A DNA stretch of 64,000 nt. Origin: Cichorium intybus (Eukaryota > Streptophyta > Magnoliopsida > Asterales > Asteraceae). Both the position numbers and the translations under genes were made by a program. Every line of letters begins with the position of its first letter. The stretch's first letter is position 1. Shown one piece after another: positions 26,319-38,529 of the stretch. A model generated the notes under the pieces. The model searched no databases and was not told where the DNA came from. It was given only the letters and a program-made list of their open reading frames with translations. The stretch lies in the NCBI GenBank assembly GCA_023525715.1, contig CM042017.1, forward strand, positions 81,125,357 to 81,189,356. Reading direction: 5' to 3'.

Positions 26319-28127
26319 GGGTTTATTTCATAAAAAGCCTTACAATTTCAACTTTTTTCTGTTTAAACCTAAAACTTTATTTTTTTTCAAAAAATACCTA
26401 AATTTTGGAGAAACTTTTTAATTTAGACCCTTTACCCCGGTTTTACAGGTTATACATACTTTTTTTTTTCAGAAAAACCCTTAATTTCTTTTCTTTTTTC
26501 CGAAAAAAACCCTCAATTTCAGTGATTTTTTCACAAAGAAAATTTTGTCTTTGTTTTTGTAATTGACATAACTTTCATATACGATGTTCAAATTTTACGA
26601 ACTTTATATCCTTGGAAATGTCGTAAGTAATACTACAACGTTGCTTTACTGACTTTTGTTTGAATATGTTCAGATATTTCGCTACACTGACTTGTTTTCT
26701 TATAATAGCTGTATCTTTTGCATACGAGCTCCGTTTTAGACGTTCTATAAGTCGACGGATTCGTAAACACGAATACATCGTGTAATGAATATTATTTAAA
26801 CCAAAATATTATTTGTATGATTTATCGAATTTTACGCTACTATAGTCTATTATTCGAAATTATATGGTTAGTCGATAATTGATTCGAAATATCGTATTTT
26901 AGTATTATAATTTCCAATAATACATTAGGAAAGTTATGAAAATTACATTTCAACGTATTATCCTAATTTGCGCTCTGGTTGATATTTGTTGACCAAATTT
27001 GACGGATGTCACAGACGGGGTCGTAAAAAAGCGACGACGTGGCACTTTTGTGGTTGGGGTTTGAATGGTACAATTTAAACCTTCACAAGCAGATGGAATT
27101 TAAAATTTTAAAATAAAAATTACAAATTAAAAAATACGACAAACCACAAACATAAAAAAACGAAACCACAAACAATATCTTTCATATCAGTTTTGTATTT
27201 TAAAACCATCTCGAGTGCTTCCCCTTCGAGACCCTCCTCCGGATTCGACGACAAAAACTTTATGTCTTTTAGTCATTGTTTTTATTCACGGGCTCGTTGT
27301 CGATCATGGCGGGCTCATTGTTTTTCTTCGTAAGCTTTTTCTTTTCAAATTCCATTCGCTCGTGAAGGTTTAAATTGTACCGTTCAAACTCCAACCACAT
27401 AAGTGCCACGTCGTCACTTTCTTGCGACCCCGTCTGTGACATCCGTCAAATTTGGTCAACAAATGTCAACCAGAGCGCAAATTAGGATAATACGTTGAAA
27501 TGTAATTTTCAAAACTTTCCTAATGTATTATTGGAAATTATAATACTACAATACGCTATTTCGAATCAATTATCGAGTAAACGCTATAATTTCGAATAAT
27601 AGACTATAGTATCGTAAAATTCGATATATCATACAAATAATATTTTGGTTTAAATAATATTCATTACACGATGTATTCGTGTTTACGAATACGTCGACTT
27701 ATAGAACGTCGAAAACGGAGCTCGTATGCAAAAGATACAGCTATTATAAGAAAACAAGTCAGTGTAGCGAAATATCTCAACATATTCAAACAAAAGTCAG
27801 TAAAGCAAAGTTGTAGTATTACTTACGACCTTTCCAGTGATATAAAGTTCGTAGAATTTGGAGATCGTATATGAAAGTTATGTCAATTACAAAAACGAAG
27901 AAAAAATTTTCTTTGTGAAAAAATCATTGAAATTGAGGGTTTTTTTCGGAAAAAAGAAAAGAAATTAGGGTTTTTTTTGAAAAAAAAAATATGTATAACC
28001 TGTAAAACCGGTTAAGGGTCTAAATTAAAAAGTTTCTCCAAAATTTAGGTCTTTTTTGAAAAAAAATAAAGTTTTAGGTTTAAATAGAAAAAAGTTGAAA
28101 ATATAGGGTTTTTTATGAAATAAACCC
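26319..28127. mobile_element. Foldback Mutator-like element, 9-bp TSD
   Basis: Arms 26319 to about 27112 and about 27344-28127 are reverse complements over roughly 790 bp, starting GGGTTTATTTCATAAAAA. The loop is about 230 bp. The exact 9-bp direct repeat TAAATTAAA flanks the element (26310-26318 and 28128-28136), the target size of Mutator-like elements. The open frames at 26575-26778 (minus) and 27671-27874 (plus) are the two mirror images of one arm segment and are not independent genes. There is no transposase. A transcript across it would fold into a long hairpin. Confidence 0.9.
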
Positions 28128-28136
28128 TAAATTAAA

Positions 28137-30592
28137 TTAGGGGAATATATATCAACTTATACCTACAATTGACAGAAAAGATTAGAAATTCACAAGATAG
28201 AAGTGCTCAAATCTTATTGAAAAATCCAAAATTAAAACGACGCCTCAATTTCATATAACCAATTTCCCTCAAAGTAGCTGAAACTGCAACTGTCACCTTC
28301 AATATTTGTTGTAGATCAAGTAACAAATCTGTAGTAACAAATCTATAAAAACATATAAATGGAAGGGCATTGTCTGGAAGAAGAAAAAAACAACAAACAA
28401 ACATAGAAACATGAAAACCTAAACATTAATATTCAGAAACAAAACCATTAAAACAAATCAAATCAGACAAATCTAGAGATTAAGCAGTGTAGGTAGGAAA
28501 TGCTCCTTCGTTTTATCGATGTAATATGAAGAAATTATGCAAACAGTTTGCTCCATAAAACAAATTTTGAACAAAAAGATATGTTCTTACGTATCAATTG
28601 CGACAATAGTCATCTAAATATAACCACAACACTCAGTTATTCCAAGTCAGACGCCTCAAAGGTAGGAGTAACCTGCAATCCAAAAAGTTTTTTTTAATGT
28701 AAATATGTATTTATCAGTTAGGAAAATAAAAAAAAAAAATTCACAATTACAAACATTTACTTTTCCTCGAGTATTTTCTGTAAAGCTTTTACCACCATAT
28801 TATTGAATTTTCTATTCAAGGTTCTGTTTTTGATAGTTAGGTATCAAACATGTGAAGTTATTTTTAGATTTTCTTGAAGGTTTTGAGTTACACCTCATAA
28901 TTTCTTCTACTTTTGACTTATTGGCAACGGAAATTGATTAAAACTATGAGCAAAAAAAGAATTGCATAAAGATTGAACTGATCATTTGATATGATTTAGG
29001 GCTTGGACAATTAAGAGGTGGAAGAGGGGAGCGGTTAGCAGGGTAGTATCCTCGAGGGGGAGCACAACATATTTGGAAGGAGAAGCACCAAATCCCCCTG
29101 GTATTTGACGTCGTTAGAAGCCACAATAGGGAGGATGATGAGTGGATGAAGGGTGTCGAAAATGTGAGAGGATGATACCGAATGAAAATTGAATAAGAGT
29201 GAAGGAATGAGGCTTCGATTAGAATGTAAGCATGAGGCATTGATTTGAAGCAGGAGAGATGGTGGTATAACATCCACCAAAGTAAAACCGCATGAGAACG
29301 AACAAGGATGAACGGAAGAGGGGACCAGTGGTAGAAACAAGAGACATGAGATGATGAGAGAAAGATAAACCTCCTGATCCTAACAAAATCGTAGCAACAC
29401 CAGAAACAAATCGCATGGCTTTCATCTCAATGCGCATGGAAGTCACCAAAGTCAACCTTCATGATAACAAAGTCAACGTGTCAAGATATATAAGAAGGCA
29501 AATGAGGCAATAAGTTATACAAAGTGTTACCTAAATGGCATCAGGATGTCTTTCTAATATGTATAACATCTCTTTCCTCATTAGGAACATTTAAAAATAT
29601 AAAACATACGAATGTTAGTAATTAATTTAGTAAAATAAATTACAAAGACAGCATCACCATGTATAGTTATAACTAAATATGTTTTATCTTCTGGAGGGTT
29701 AGCTTGGAGGTCCTGTGATGCATAGCCATCATGCTTCTGAAAGTGAACGTGGTTTTAGCAACCAATAGGAGAAAGCAGTAAGAAACAATGAGGGTTTTTA
29801 ACATGAGTGGATTAAAGTCTAAAGAACAGAAATTGTGATGGACCTGGGAAAAAGTTGAAAGAACACTGCAATGACAAATTAAACAAATCAAACATAAACA
29901 AGATGAATAAAAACAGAACACACACTACTTATTATTGTAGGAGATTACGGTTACCTGATAGCTTTAATGAGTTGAAAGACATCAGCGATAACATCACCAG
30001 ATCGATGAAGTACTCTAACAAATTAAACAACAAAGGCAAACATAGTTAGGGAAAGTAATCGTAATTCTAGCTCATTTCCACGATTTCAGCCTAAGCCAGT
30101 TAAATCATATCAAATAGTTTGCTGAAGAGGCAATAAAATCATTAATATACGACATTGAAACTTACACTGTGATGCAGATTTTTCATACGGAGGAAGCAAA
30201 GAGTTGTTTTAAAATCAACAACAAAGTGAACAATTATAGATAAAATAGGGAAGCTGGTCAATAATGATATAAAATTGAAAACCTGTGAAGGGGCTTGAGT
30301 GGATGAAGCCATGGAGAAAATGGGATAAAAATGACGACAACCGGTGGAGGTTGCGGAGAGGAGAGAGGAAGATTTGGAACGAGGAAGGAGTTGTGGCGTG
30401 ATTGTGCAACTGTTACTAATTCAGCCATTTTTGTTGATCAATAATCGATTACAATCAAATTTGTGAATGAGCGAAGCCGTTGAGGAGATTGAGCATCGAA
30501 GTGTCGAAGGTGCCACCAGAGTCTTCATCTTCACCAATTCTCTCCCAAACACACCTCCGTGTTTCTTTTTTACAAAAATACTTTAAATTTAA
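28137..30592. other. Unassigned region left of the TNT1-like element
   Basis: No gene is recognised. On the minus strand, 28632-28668 looks like a small terminal exon (acceptor TTGCAG, then 'VTPTFEASDLE' and a stop), and 28207-28404 is a 65-codon frame ('LQQILKVTVAVSATLREIGY'). Other short frames at 28944-30409 are Ser/Phe/Leu rich. It could be a gene fragment carried by a transposon; I cannot name it. Confidence 0.3.
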
Positions 30593-31108
30593 TGTTGTAA
30601 AATACGACGGATCCGAATTGACTTTAGAAAATATTAGCTCAATGCGGAATAGGATCAAAATTATCAAACGATAATAATCACAACGAAAATACGAATAAAG
30701 TAAATAAAATAGAGACACGAGGATTTACGTGGAAAACCCAAATCGGGAAAAACCACGGGCGGAGGAAGCCGAGAACCAATTCACTATATTTTGTGGTGTT
30801 TACAAAATGTTTGGAGAAATATAAAAATACAAAGAGTTTATAACTCTTATGTATTTACAAGAGAAGATATGGTTTTTGGTGTTGGTGTGGTGTGTATTTT
30901 GAGATGGTTTTCTATCCTATATATAGGATTTCCTTTACATTCCATTTTAGAAAAACATTGCTCATTTGAAAATTCTTGCATGCCAAAGTTGAGAAGTGTG
31001 GGTTTCAAAGAGAATAAGCAGCCTTCTACATGCCATCTTAGCAGCCTTCTACATGCCATCTTTGAAGTTTGAAATCTTAGCTTTGAAGTTTTGAAGTCAT
31101 ACTTCACA
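30593..31108 (-). repeat. 3' LTR of TNT1-like element
   Basis: 516 bp, TG to CA, paired with 35340-35858. It contains a tandem 'cttctacatgccatctt' duplication near 31021-31065. Confidence 0.96.
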
Positions 31109-31119
31109 ATCTCCACCTT
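31109..31119 (-). promoter_or_regulatory. Polypurine tract of TNT1-like element
   Basis: On the minus strand AAGGTGGAGAT directly precedes TGTGAAG of the LTR, the usual tract of this group. Confidence 0.88.
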
Positions 31120-31269
31120 GACTTTAAAATGGAACAAAACTTGTATACCCATTTGCTAAAACCAACAACTCTTCAAACTCCAAAACTCCATAAGAAACTG
31201 CAATCACCATATAGAGAAAATTTGATCCTGAAAAATGAAATACTTCCTCCACCACGAGCCTAATCAGGC

Positions 31270-33861
31270 TCAACTGCGATCAGAAATACCCATTAAGTCC
31301 AAACATAGTTTGAACTTGGCTATTGGAAGACTTTTAGTGAACACATCAGCGGGATTATAATCTGTATCGATCTTTTCTATGACACAATCACCTTTTTCAA
31401 TGATATCACGCACAAAATGATAACGAATATCAATGTGCTTTATACGGTCATGAAACATCTGATCTTTACTCAAGAAGATAGCACTTTGATTATCACATAA
31501 TACTGTGGTAACCTTTATTCTATCATCGAGTTCTCTAAACAATCCCTTTAACCAAATATCTTCCTTAACTGCTTCTGTAATCGCCATATACTCTAACTCT
31601 GTAGAAGACAGTGCAACTGTAGACTGTAACTGGGCTTTCCAACTAATAGCACAATCATTCAGTGTAAACGCATACCCTGTAATGGATCTTCGTTTATCCA
31701 AGTCTTTGCCAAAATCTGAATCAACATATCCAACCACCCCAGTGTTAGATTGTCCATAGCGTAGACACATAGAAGACGTACCGCGTAGATAACGTAAGAT
31801 CCACTGTACTGCTTTCCAGTGTTCTCTTCCCGGGTTCGCCATATATCTACTAACCATGCTAACTGCATAAGCCAAATCAGGGCGTGTGCAGATCATAGCA
31901 TACATCAAAGATCCAACAGCACTAGAGTATGGTACGTGTGCCATGTACTCCATATCAGTCTCAGTAGTAGGACTTAAAGCGGATGATAACTTGAAATGAG
32001 CTGCAAAAGGTGTGTTGACAGGTTTTGCTTCATGCATATTAAAACGTCTTAGGACTTTCTCAATGTAACCTTTTTGAGAAAGATGCAAGATCCTAGACTT
32101 CCTGTCACGAACAATTTCCATACCTAAAATTTTCTTGGCAGCTCCTAAGTCCTTCATTTCAAAATCAGCTTTCAACTGGTCTTTTAACTTCTGAATCTCC
32201 TTCATATCTTTTGCTGCAATCAACATGTCATCCACGTACAAGGGTAAGTAGATCTTTGAACCATCGTCACCTTTCTTGAAATAAACGCAGCTATCATAGG
32301 TGCACCTGCTGAATTTGTGACTGGTCATGAAAGAATCAAACCTCTTGTACCATTGTCTAGGAGACTGCTTGAGGCCATAAAGATATTTCTTCAATTTACA
32401 TACGTAGTCCTCCTTGCCAGGAACTACAAAACCTTCAGGTTGTTGCATGAAAATCTCTTCCTCAAGCTCACCATTTAGGAAAGCTGTAGTAACATCTAGT
32501 TGCTCCAACTCATAATCATTTGAAGCAACTAAACCCAACAATGCACGAATAGAAGTGTGTTTGACTACTGGGGAATAGATGTCAGTATAGTCAACGCCTG
32601 GAATTTGACTGTAGCCTTTAGCTACCAACCGAGCTTTATATCTTGGTTTCTCATTTGGGTTAACAGGTTCTTTGAGCTTGTAGACCCACTTGCATTTAAC
32701 TGGCCTTTTCCCTTTTGGAATAGGAACTAAATCCCAAGTACCATTTCTTTGCAAGGATTCCATCTCATTATGCATAGCAATCATCCAATCACTTGAGTCT
32801 TTAGATTTGATAGCCTCATCATAATTTAGAGGCTCCGTTTCCGACTCAATATCATTAGCAACAATAAAAGCATAAGCAACAAGTTCAGCTTCAGCATACC
32901 TCTTTGGAAGAACAATTTGTCTTCTCGGCCTATCTCTTGCAATGCTTCGAGTAGTAGCTTGTGGTTGTGAACTTGTTGTTTCTTCAACAACGACATGCTT
33001 ATTTGGCGAGGAAGACTCTTGTTGCTCAACTGAACTCGGAATGGTGACAGGTGAAGTAGGAAACTCCACCTCCATTTGAGCTTTCTCTTCATTTGCTTTT
33101 GATGATGCGACTGTATCTTCTGTAGAGTCGGAAGTTTGATGAATCATAGCAGACTCGTCAAAAGTAACATCTCTTGATATGATGATTTTATTTAGATCAT
33201 TGCTCCATAACTTGTAACCTTTAACTCCTGGATTATAACCAAGAAAGACACATTTAAGTGCTCTCGGTTCTAACTTCCCATTGTCAAGTCGTGCATAAGC
33301 TGGACATCCGAAAGGTTTCAGATGTGTATAATCGGCAGGTTTCCCGGACCATAACTCATACGAAGTTTTCTTCTTGATTGCTCGTGACGGTGATCGGTTG
33401 ATAACATAGCAAGCAGTAGAAGCAGCCTCCGCCCAAAAAGACTTTGGCAATTTGGAATTTGAAAGCATACATCTGACATTCTCCATAATGGTGTGATTCA
33501 TCCTTTCGGCTACACCATTTTGTTGAGGCGTATAGACTACCGTGCGATGTCGAGTAATGTCTTTCTTTCGGCAATAGGCATTAAACTCTTCTGAGCAAAA
33601 CTCTAGTCCATTATCCTTACGAAGATACTTTACCACCAATCCTGATGGCTTTTCAACCTGAACTTTCCAGTCTCTGAAGGTAGAGAAAACGTCTCCCTTA
33701 TGTTTTAAGAAGAAACACCACACCTTCCTGGAGAAATCGTCAATGATAGTGAGCATATAGTTAGCTCCACCTTTAGAAGCAACTCGAGCTGGTCCCCATA
33801 AATCCGAGTGGACATAGTCGAGTGGTCCTTTCGTTGTATGGATACCACTTGCAAACCTCAC
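31270..33861 (-). CDS. TNT1-like pol: integrase, reverse transcriptase, RNase H
   Basis: This 863-codon open frame is the bulk of pol. Integrase: first Asp in 'HSDLWGP' (residue about 19), second in 'RKDNGLEF', Glu in 'QQNGVAERMN', followed by the C-terminal 'FGCPAY' and 'CVFLGY' region. Reverse transcriptase, about residues 360-600: 'WVYKLK', 'ARLVAKGYSQ', 'LDVTTAFLNGELEEEIFM' and the catalytic 'LYVDDMLIA'. RNase H, about residues 720-850: 'GYVDSDFGKDLDKRRS', 'SSTELEYMA', 'CDNQSAIFLS', 'KHIDIRYHFVRD' and 'ADVFTKSLP'. All catalytic residues I can check are present. It is separated from the protease part by one TGA at 33862-33864, so the first codon is not a true start: it is the internal continuation of the polyprotein. 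Confidence 0.95.
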   Translation of the reverse strand: MRFASGIHTTKGPLDYVHSDLWGPARVASKGGANYMLTIIDDFSRKVWCFFLKHKGDVFSTFRDWKVQVEKPSGLVVKYLRKDNGLEFCSEEFNAYCRKKDITRHRTVVYTPQQNGVAERMNHTIMENVRCMLSNSKLPKSFWAEAASTACYVINRSPSRAIKKKTSYELWSGKPADYTHLKPFGCPAYARLDNGKLEPRALKCVFLGYNPGVKGYKLWSNDLNKIIISRDVTFDESAMIHQTSDSTEDTVASSKANEEKAQMEVEFPTSPVTIPSSVEQQESSSPNKHVVVEETTSSQPQATTRSIARDRPRRQIVLPKRYAEAELVAYAFIVANDIESETEPLNYDEAIKSKDSSDWMIAMHNEMESLQRNGTWDLVPIPKGKRPVKCKWVYKLKEPVNPNEKPRYKARLVAKGYSQIPGVDYTDIYSPVVKHTSIRALLGLVASNDYELEQLDVTTAFLNGELEEEIFMQQPEGFVVPGKEDYVCKLKKYLYGLKQSPRQWYKRFDSFMTSHKFSRCTYDSCVYFKKGDDGSKIYLPLYVDDMLIAAKDMKEIQKLKDQLKADFEMKDLGAAKKILGMEIVRDRKSRILHLSQKGYIEKVLRRFNMHEAKPVNTPFAAHFKLSSALSPTTETDMEYMAHVPYSSAVGSLMYAMICTRPDLAYAVSMVSRYMANPGREHWKAVQWILRYLRGTSSMCLRYGQSNTGVVGYVDSDFGKDLDKRRSITGYAFTLNDCAISWKAQLQSTVALSSTELEYMAITEAVKEDIWLKGLFRELDDRIKVTTVLCDNQSAIFLSKDQMFHDRIKHIDIRYHFVRDIIEKGDCVIEKIDTDYNPADVFTKSLPIAKFKLCLDLMGISDRS

Positions 33862-34478
33862 TCATTTTGCCTTGCCATATACACAGTCTTCATAGAACTC
33901 CAAATCAACAATCTTTTGTTGACCAAGTAAACCTCTTCGACTCAATTCTGACATGCCTTGAAAAATCATATGGCCAAGTCGAAGGTGCCAAAGACGGGAC
34001 TGATCTGGATCAGAAAGAGACTTTGAAACAACAGCAGCATCACTCGAAATTGTTTGCCCGTCAAGAAAGTAGAGGTCGGAGGTTTTTCGATTGGCTCTCA
34101 GTTTGTCGGAACCATCTTTGAACACCCTGAGAACTCCACCTTTACCGGCAAACTCGTATCCCTTTTTATCAAAGGAACTAAGAGATAACAAGTTTCTTCT
34201 GAGGTCAGGGACATATCTAATATTCCCAATGGTTCGGATAACGCCATCAAACATACGGATTCTGACTGAACCATGTCCAAGAACTGGACATGTAGTATTG
34301 TTACCCATCAACACATAGCCCTGGTTAACCTTTTCAAATGTGTAAAACCAACTTTTGTTGTGACACATATGAAAAGTACAACCAGAGTCGAGTATCCAAT
34401 CACCAGTAGAATCCAGTTTATCTGAATAAACTGTCAAGAGTTCTCCAATACATTCGACCTCTGCTACATCGGCTTCAC
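33862..34478 (-). pseudogene. TNT1-like protease and integrase N-terminus
   Basis: Protease motif 'DWILDSGCTFHMCHNK' lies near the start of this part. The GAG-pre-integrase region 'RLWHLRLGHM' follows, though its distal Cys pair is weakened ('YEDCVYGKAK'). The frame then hits TGA at 33862 and continues in phase into integrase. Upstream it joins gag across a one-base deletion near 34480: the next frame reads the expected acidic linker 'GEADVAEVECIGEL'. Confidence 0.88.
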
Positions 34479-35273
34479 CGAAGTGCTAGCTTGTTTACCA
34501 TTTGCTGCCGCCTTCTCTTTTTCTTTGTTCTTCAACTTGAAACATTCTTCAAGCACATGTCCCTTCTTATGACAATAATTGCAAAACTTTCGTTTGCCTT
34601 TTGACTTAGATCTGGTTCTGTTGGAAGATTGAGAAGTTCTACTTCTCTATGTTGTTCTTCCTCTGGCATTCAAACCTTCGGCTTTAGCATCACTTGAACC
34701 ACCACCGGTAATATGCTTCATCTTCTCTTTAGAATCCAAAGCTGTAAACACTTCATCTAAAACAAGAGTGTCACGACTGTAGATGATTGTATCACGAAAA
34801 TGGCTATAGGATTCGGGCAACGATGACAACAAAAATAAAGCCAAGTCTTCATCTTCATACTGAACATCCATATTCTCCAAGTTATTTATTAACTCTTTGA
34901 ATGTGGACAAATGTTCAGTTAATGAGCCTCCTTCAATCATCTTGAGATTGAACAACCGTTGCTTTAGATGCAACTTGTTCGGTAAACTCTTTATCATCAA
35001 TAACTGCTCCAACTTCAGCCACAAAGCAGCCGCCGACGTTTCTTTTAGAACATCTTGTAAAACATCGTTTGACAAGTGCAAACGAATTTGAGATAAAGCC
35101 TTCAGATCTTTCATCTCCTTTTCGTCTTCGGTCCATGTAGCGGGCATCCTTTCGAAGCCCAAGAGCGTCTGATGTAAATCCATCTGAATGAGAATGTCTC
35201 TCATCTTTACTTGCCACAGCGGAAATCGTGTATTTCGATCCAGCAGCGGAATATCGTATTTCACCGAAGACAT
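34479..35273 (-). pseudogene. TNT1-like gag with CCHC zinc knuckle
   Basis: It starts 'MSSVKYDIPLLDRNTRFPLW', 53 bases inside the primer site. The UBN2-type gag region runs to about residue 190 ('LSNDVLQDVLKE', 'LKQRLFNLKM', 'LLSSLPESY'). A TAG at 34647-34649 interrupts after 'GRTT'. The same phase continues through the basic 'SKSKGKRKF' to the knuckle 'CNYCHKKGHVLEEC' (about 34530-34590), a perfect CX2CX4HX4C that binds nucleic acid in the particle. It then reaches the one-base deletion near 34480. Two small lesions therefore separate a capsid-competent N-terminal part from the rest. Confidence 0.92.
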
Positions 35274-35325
35274 GATTTATTACTTGATAAAATGATCCCA
35301 ACAAGCTAATATCAAAAACCCGGAC

Positions 35326-35337
35326 GCTCTGATACCA
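35326..35337 (-). promoter_or_regulatory. Primer binding site of TNT1-like element
   Basis: TGGTATCAGAGC on the minus strand, two bases inside the 5' LTR. Confidence 0.95.
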
Positions 35338-35339
35338 AT

Positions 35340-35858
35340 TGTTGTACAATACGACGGATCCGAATTGACTTTAGACAATATTAGCTCCTCAATGCGGAAT
35401 AGGATCAAAATTATCAAACGATAATAATCACAACGAAAATACGAATAAAGTAAATAAAATAGAGACACGAGGATTTACGTGGAAAACCCAAATCGGGTAA
35501 AACCACGGGCGGAGGAAGCCGAGAACTAATTCACTATATTTTGTGGTGTTTACAAAATGTTTGGAGAAATATAAAAATACAAAGAGTTTATAACTCTTAT
35601 GTATTTACAAGAGAAGATATGGTTTTTGGTGTTGGTATGGTGTGTGTTTTGAGATGGTTTTCTATCCTATATATAGGATTTCCTTTACATTCCATTTTAG
35701 AAAAACATTGCTCATTTGAAAATTCTTGCATGCCAAAGTTGAGAAGTGTGGGTTTCAAAGAGAATAAACAGCCTTCTACATGCCATCTTAGCAGCCTTCT
35801 ACATGCCATCTTTGAAGTTTGAAATCTTAGCTTTGAAGTTTTGAAGTCATACTTCACA
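35340..35858 (-). repeat. 5' LTR of TNT1-like element
   Basis: 519 bp. It differs from the 3' LTR by about seven substitutions and an extra CTC near 35388. Confidence 0.96.
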
Positions 35859-35863
35859 TTTAA

Positions 35864-38138
35864 CAAGTAAATTCCTTTGTGGACTGTTTTAGTTCTAGAA
35901 TCAAAGAGAAATTACGAAATTAAAGAAAATTAATTCTACAACCACCGCTCCCCTTTTTCTCTGCTTCGTCGCGTCTGTTTCTCATTTGAAGCCTCAAAAG
36001 TTGGCGTATAGAGAACCATATTCTTTACCTGTAATCGTTAGTTCTAAGTTTTTAATTTAGGGTTTAAACACTTAAAAAAGGATTACCCGTATGCTTCATG
36101 AAATCCCCATGAGGAACCTTTTCAACACAGGTACAGTTTCAATGAGTATTTTTATATGATTTGCACAGCTCCAACGAATTCACATCTGCTGATTAATTTT
36201 TCGTAATACTTTTTTTCTCTAGATCAACTGATAATGCATTGGATAGAAAAAGAAAAAGACCATTAACTATGAGCAAATTATTATCGGTGAGCAAATCATT
36301 AAAGAGAATATACTAAATTAAAGAAAATTAATTTATGGTGTATTTGGCTGTAAAAAACTCAAAATCGTTGGAATTGAATTTTGTTGGAAATTATCAAAAT
36401 TCATTAGAGAACCAAGGTCCTATACCACATATGCCTTCGTAAAACTAACAGAACATCAATAAAAACCACAAAATTGAGAATGAACTATCAAAGATTGGAG
36501 AAACAATTTTACAATTACATACTTCAATGTGAAGATTTTTCAGACGATGATAGAGGAGAAAGAGTGGAAGAGAATGAGAGACAAAAGAAGCGTTTGGAAC
36601 AAGATACAAACATCAACGTAAAGAGGGGTAAGTGGTAACGAGTTGTGATGAGTCACCAAGCGTGATCGAGAATAAAGCAAGAGAGAGGTGGGTGTCTGGA
36701 AGAAAAGTATTGGTGGAATTAGCGGTGAAGCGGTAGACGTCAAAAAAAGGGTGGAAGAAACTGAATAAGTGGTGGAATTATAGGGAGAAGGGCGGTGGGC
36801 GGTGGGCAGATGGTTGATCTTGCATCCCACGCCAAAAGAAACTCCGCGTGAATGGTACGCTCAAAGCGTAACTCCCCACGTGCCAAAAAGAAACTTCTTC
36901 GTAAAGCTCACGCTCAAAACTTAAATTCCCCATTTTTTTCTTAAAAAATTCTCTAAAAACTCCTTGAAATGGGTTGACTATTCTTACCCCATCAATTTCT
37001 ATCATTTATCCTATAATAATTATTTCACTTTTTTTCTAAAATAAGTATAACTATTATATAATAATTTCACATTTTCTTTATAATGATTACAAAATTATTA
37101 ACTAATAATCATTAGATGTTATCTTTTCATTATATAAATTATCACTTTTTATTATATATAACTAATATTAATTATAATTATTTTATAACTAATTATTATT
37201 TATATAAATGTAATATAATTATTTTTATGTAATAAAGCACAATTATGAAAAATCATATCCTTTATATAAATACAAAGTGTAACAATAATTCTGCTTTTAG
37301 TTAACTTAACATGTTGATTGTCAACTTTCAACGCCGACCACAACCGTGTCACCACCGACGCACAATCGTCTCATCGTCGACACAAATTATATTTATCATC
37401 TCACTGCTGACACACAACCGTTTTACCATCGGCTCACTGGCACCGGTTTTCAGTCTCATCTTGCCGGCCCATCTTGTCAGTCGTCTCTTACACTCGACCT
37501 CACCGCCGATCGATCTCATCAGTCCGACTTAAAATTTAATTTATAAATTTATAAATTTAAAAGTAAAAGAACAACCAAGTATATATACATTAAAAAATTA
37601 ATAAAAAATATATTAAATTTCAAAAAGCAAAAATCCATTTAAGATTTGATTTATAAAATCTATGTGTCCTTTGTCGTTCAAATATATTAATAAGTTATTG
37701 AAAGTAATGTATATATTTTGTAGCATGACGTGTGTACAAAAAAGATTTTATAACGAAAGATTTGTCAGATCTGTTTTAAATAAATTAGGAAGGAAATTTA
37801 TATTTTTTTGGTACAATTCGTGAAGCAAAGGCGTAATTCTCTAATGTTTTATTTATATACATAAATAAGAAGTTGACTAAAATATTATTGATGTATTAAA
37901 TCTAAATTCTAAAGTAATAAATGCAGTTTTATTTACCAAGTAATCATTAAAGGGGTAAAGTCAAAGTAATAAATGCAGTTTTACCTATCAAGTAATGATT
38001 TAAGGGGTAAAGTCAGAAAATAAGGGGTATAATTAGTAGTACCCCCTTGAAATTTGTCTGGAAAATCCCAGAAAATCCCCAACTAAGCCGTATGTCATCC
38101 TCTAAAAACTAAAGGCTTATATATATAATAATGAAATG

Positions 38139-38144
<6 letters not shown>
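35864..38144. other. Unassigned region right of the TNT1-like element
   Basis: It continues the sequence interrupted at 30592. No gene is recognised. A degenerate tandem pair with 'gccaaaaagaaact' lies at 36826-36900. 37320-37530 is a CA/CG-rich patch with low-complexity frames. The remainder is AT-rich. Confidence 0.4.

Positions 38145-38206
<62 letters not shown>
38145..38206. repeat. (AT)n microsatellite, about 62 bp
   Basis: Uninterrupted AT units after a short imperfect lead-in. Confidence 0.93.
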
Positions 38207-38529
38207 TATACTATAAACCATATATAAATTACAAGTATCTTAATGCATAAAGTCTTAAAAATGTACAAGTATCTTAATGCATAATTTTTAAGCGGGATCT
38301 ATGCTCAATTCAGGCATGTTTAAAAACACAAAGTCACATGATTGCCGCCTGTAACTTTGATTGCCGGTCAAAAGAAAGTCAAAAAAAACCTGGATAAAGT
38401 GAGAGCTGGTTGTTTAAAATTCAAAAAAAAAAGTGTGAACGGGTTGTTTAAAATTTGAATAGCAATCCCAATCAAAAGAAAGCCGGATAATCCGCTATAC
38501 CCATTACTCTAGGCGACATTAAATACTAG

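Larger units (their letters stand above)
30593..35858 (-). mobile_element. TNT1-like LTR/Copia element, nearly intact
   Basis: LTRs 30593-31108 and 35340-35858 are flanked by the exact duplication TTTAA (30588-30592 and 35859-35863). The primer site is at 35326-35337 and the polypurine tract at 31109-31119. The interior encodes gag with a zinc knuckle, protease, integrase, reverse transcriptase and RNase H in Copia order. By eye I count about seven substitutions and one 3-bp indel between the LTRs, so insertion was recent. Three lesions break the polyprotein: TAG at 34647-34649, a one-base deletion near 34480 and TGA at 33862-33864. Confidence 0.97.

Noticed and set aside
26575..27874. Two 67-codon proteins, almost identical, on opposite strands
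   Set aside because: They are the two arms of one foldback element read in mirror image, so their similarity is not evidence of coding.
32826..34318. Additional frames overlapping the TNT1-like pol on both strands
   Set aside because: They are shadows of the polyprotein; only the pol phase carries motifs.
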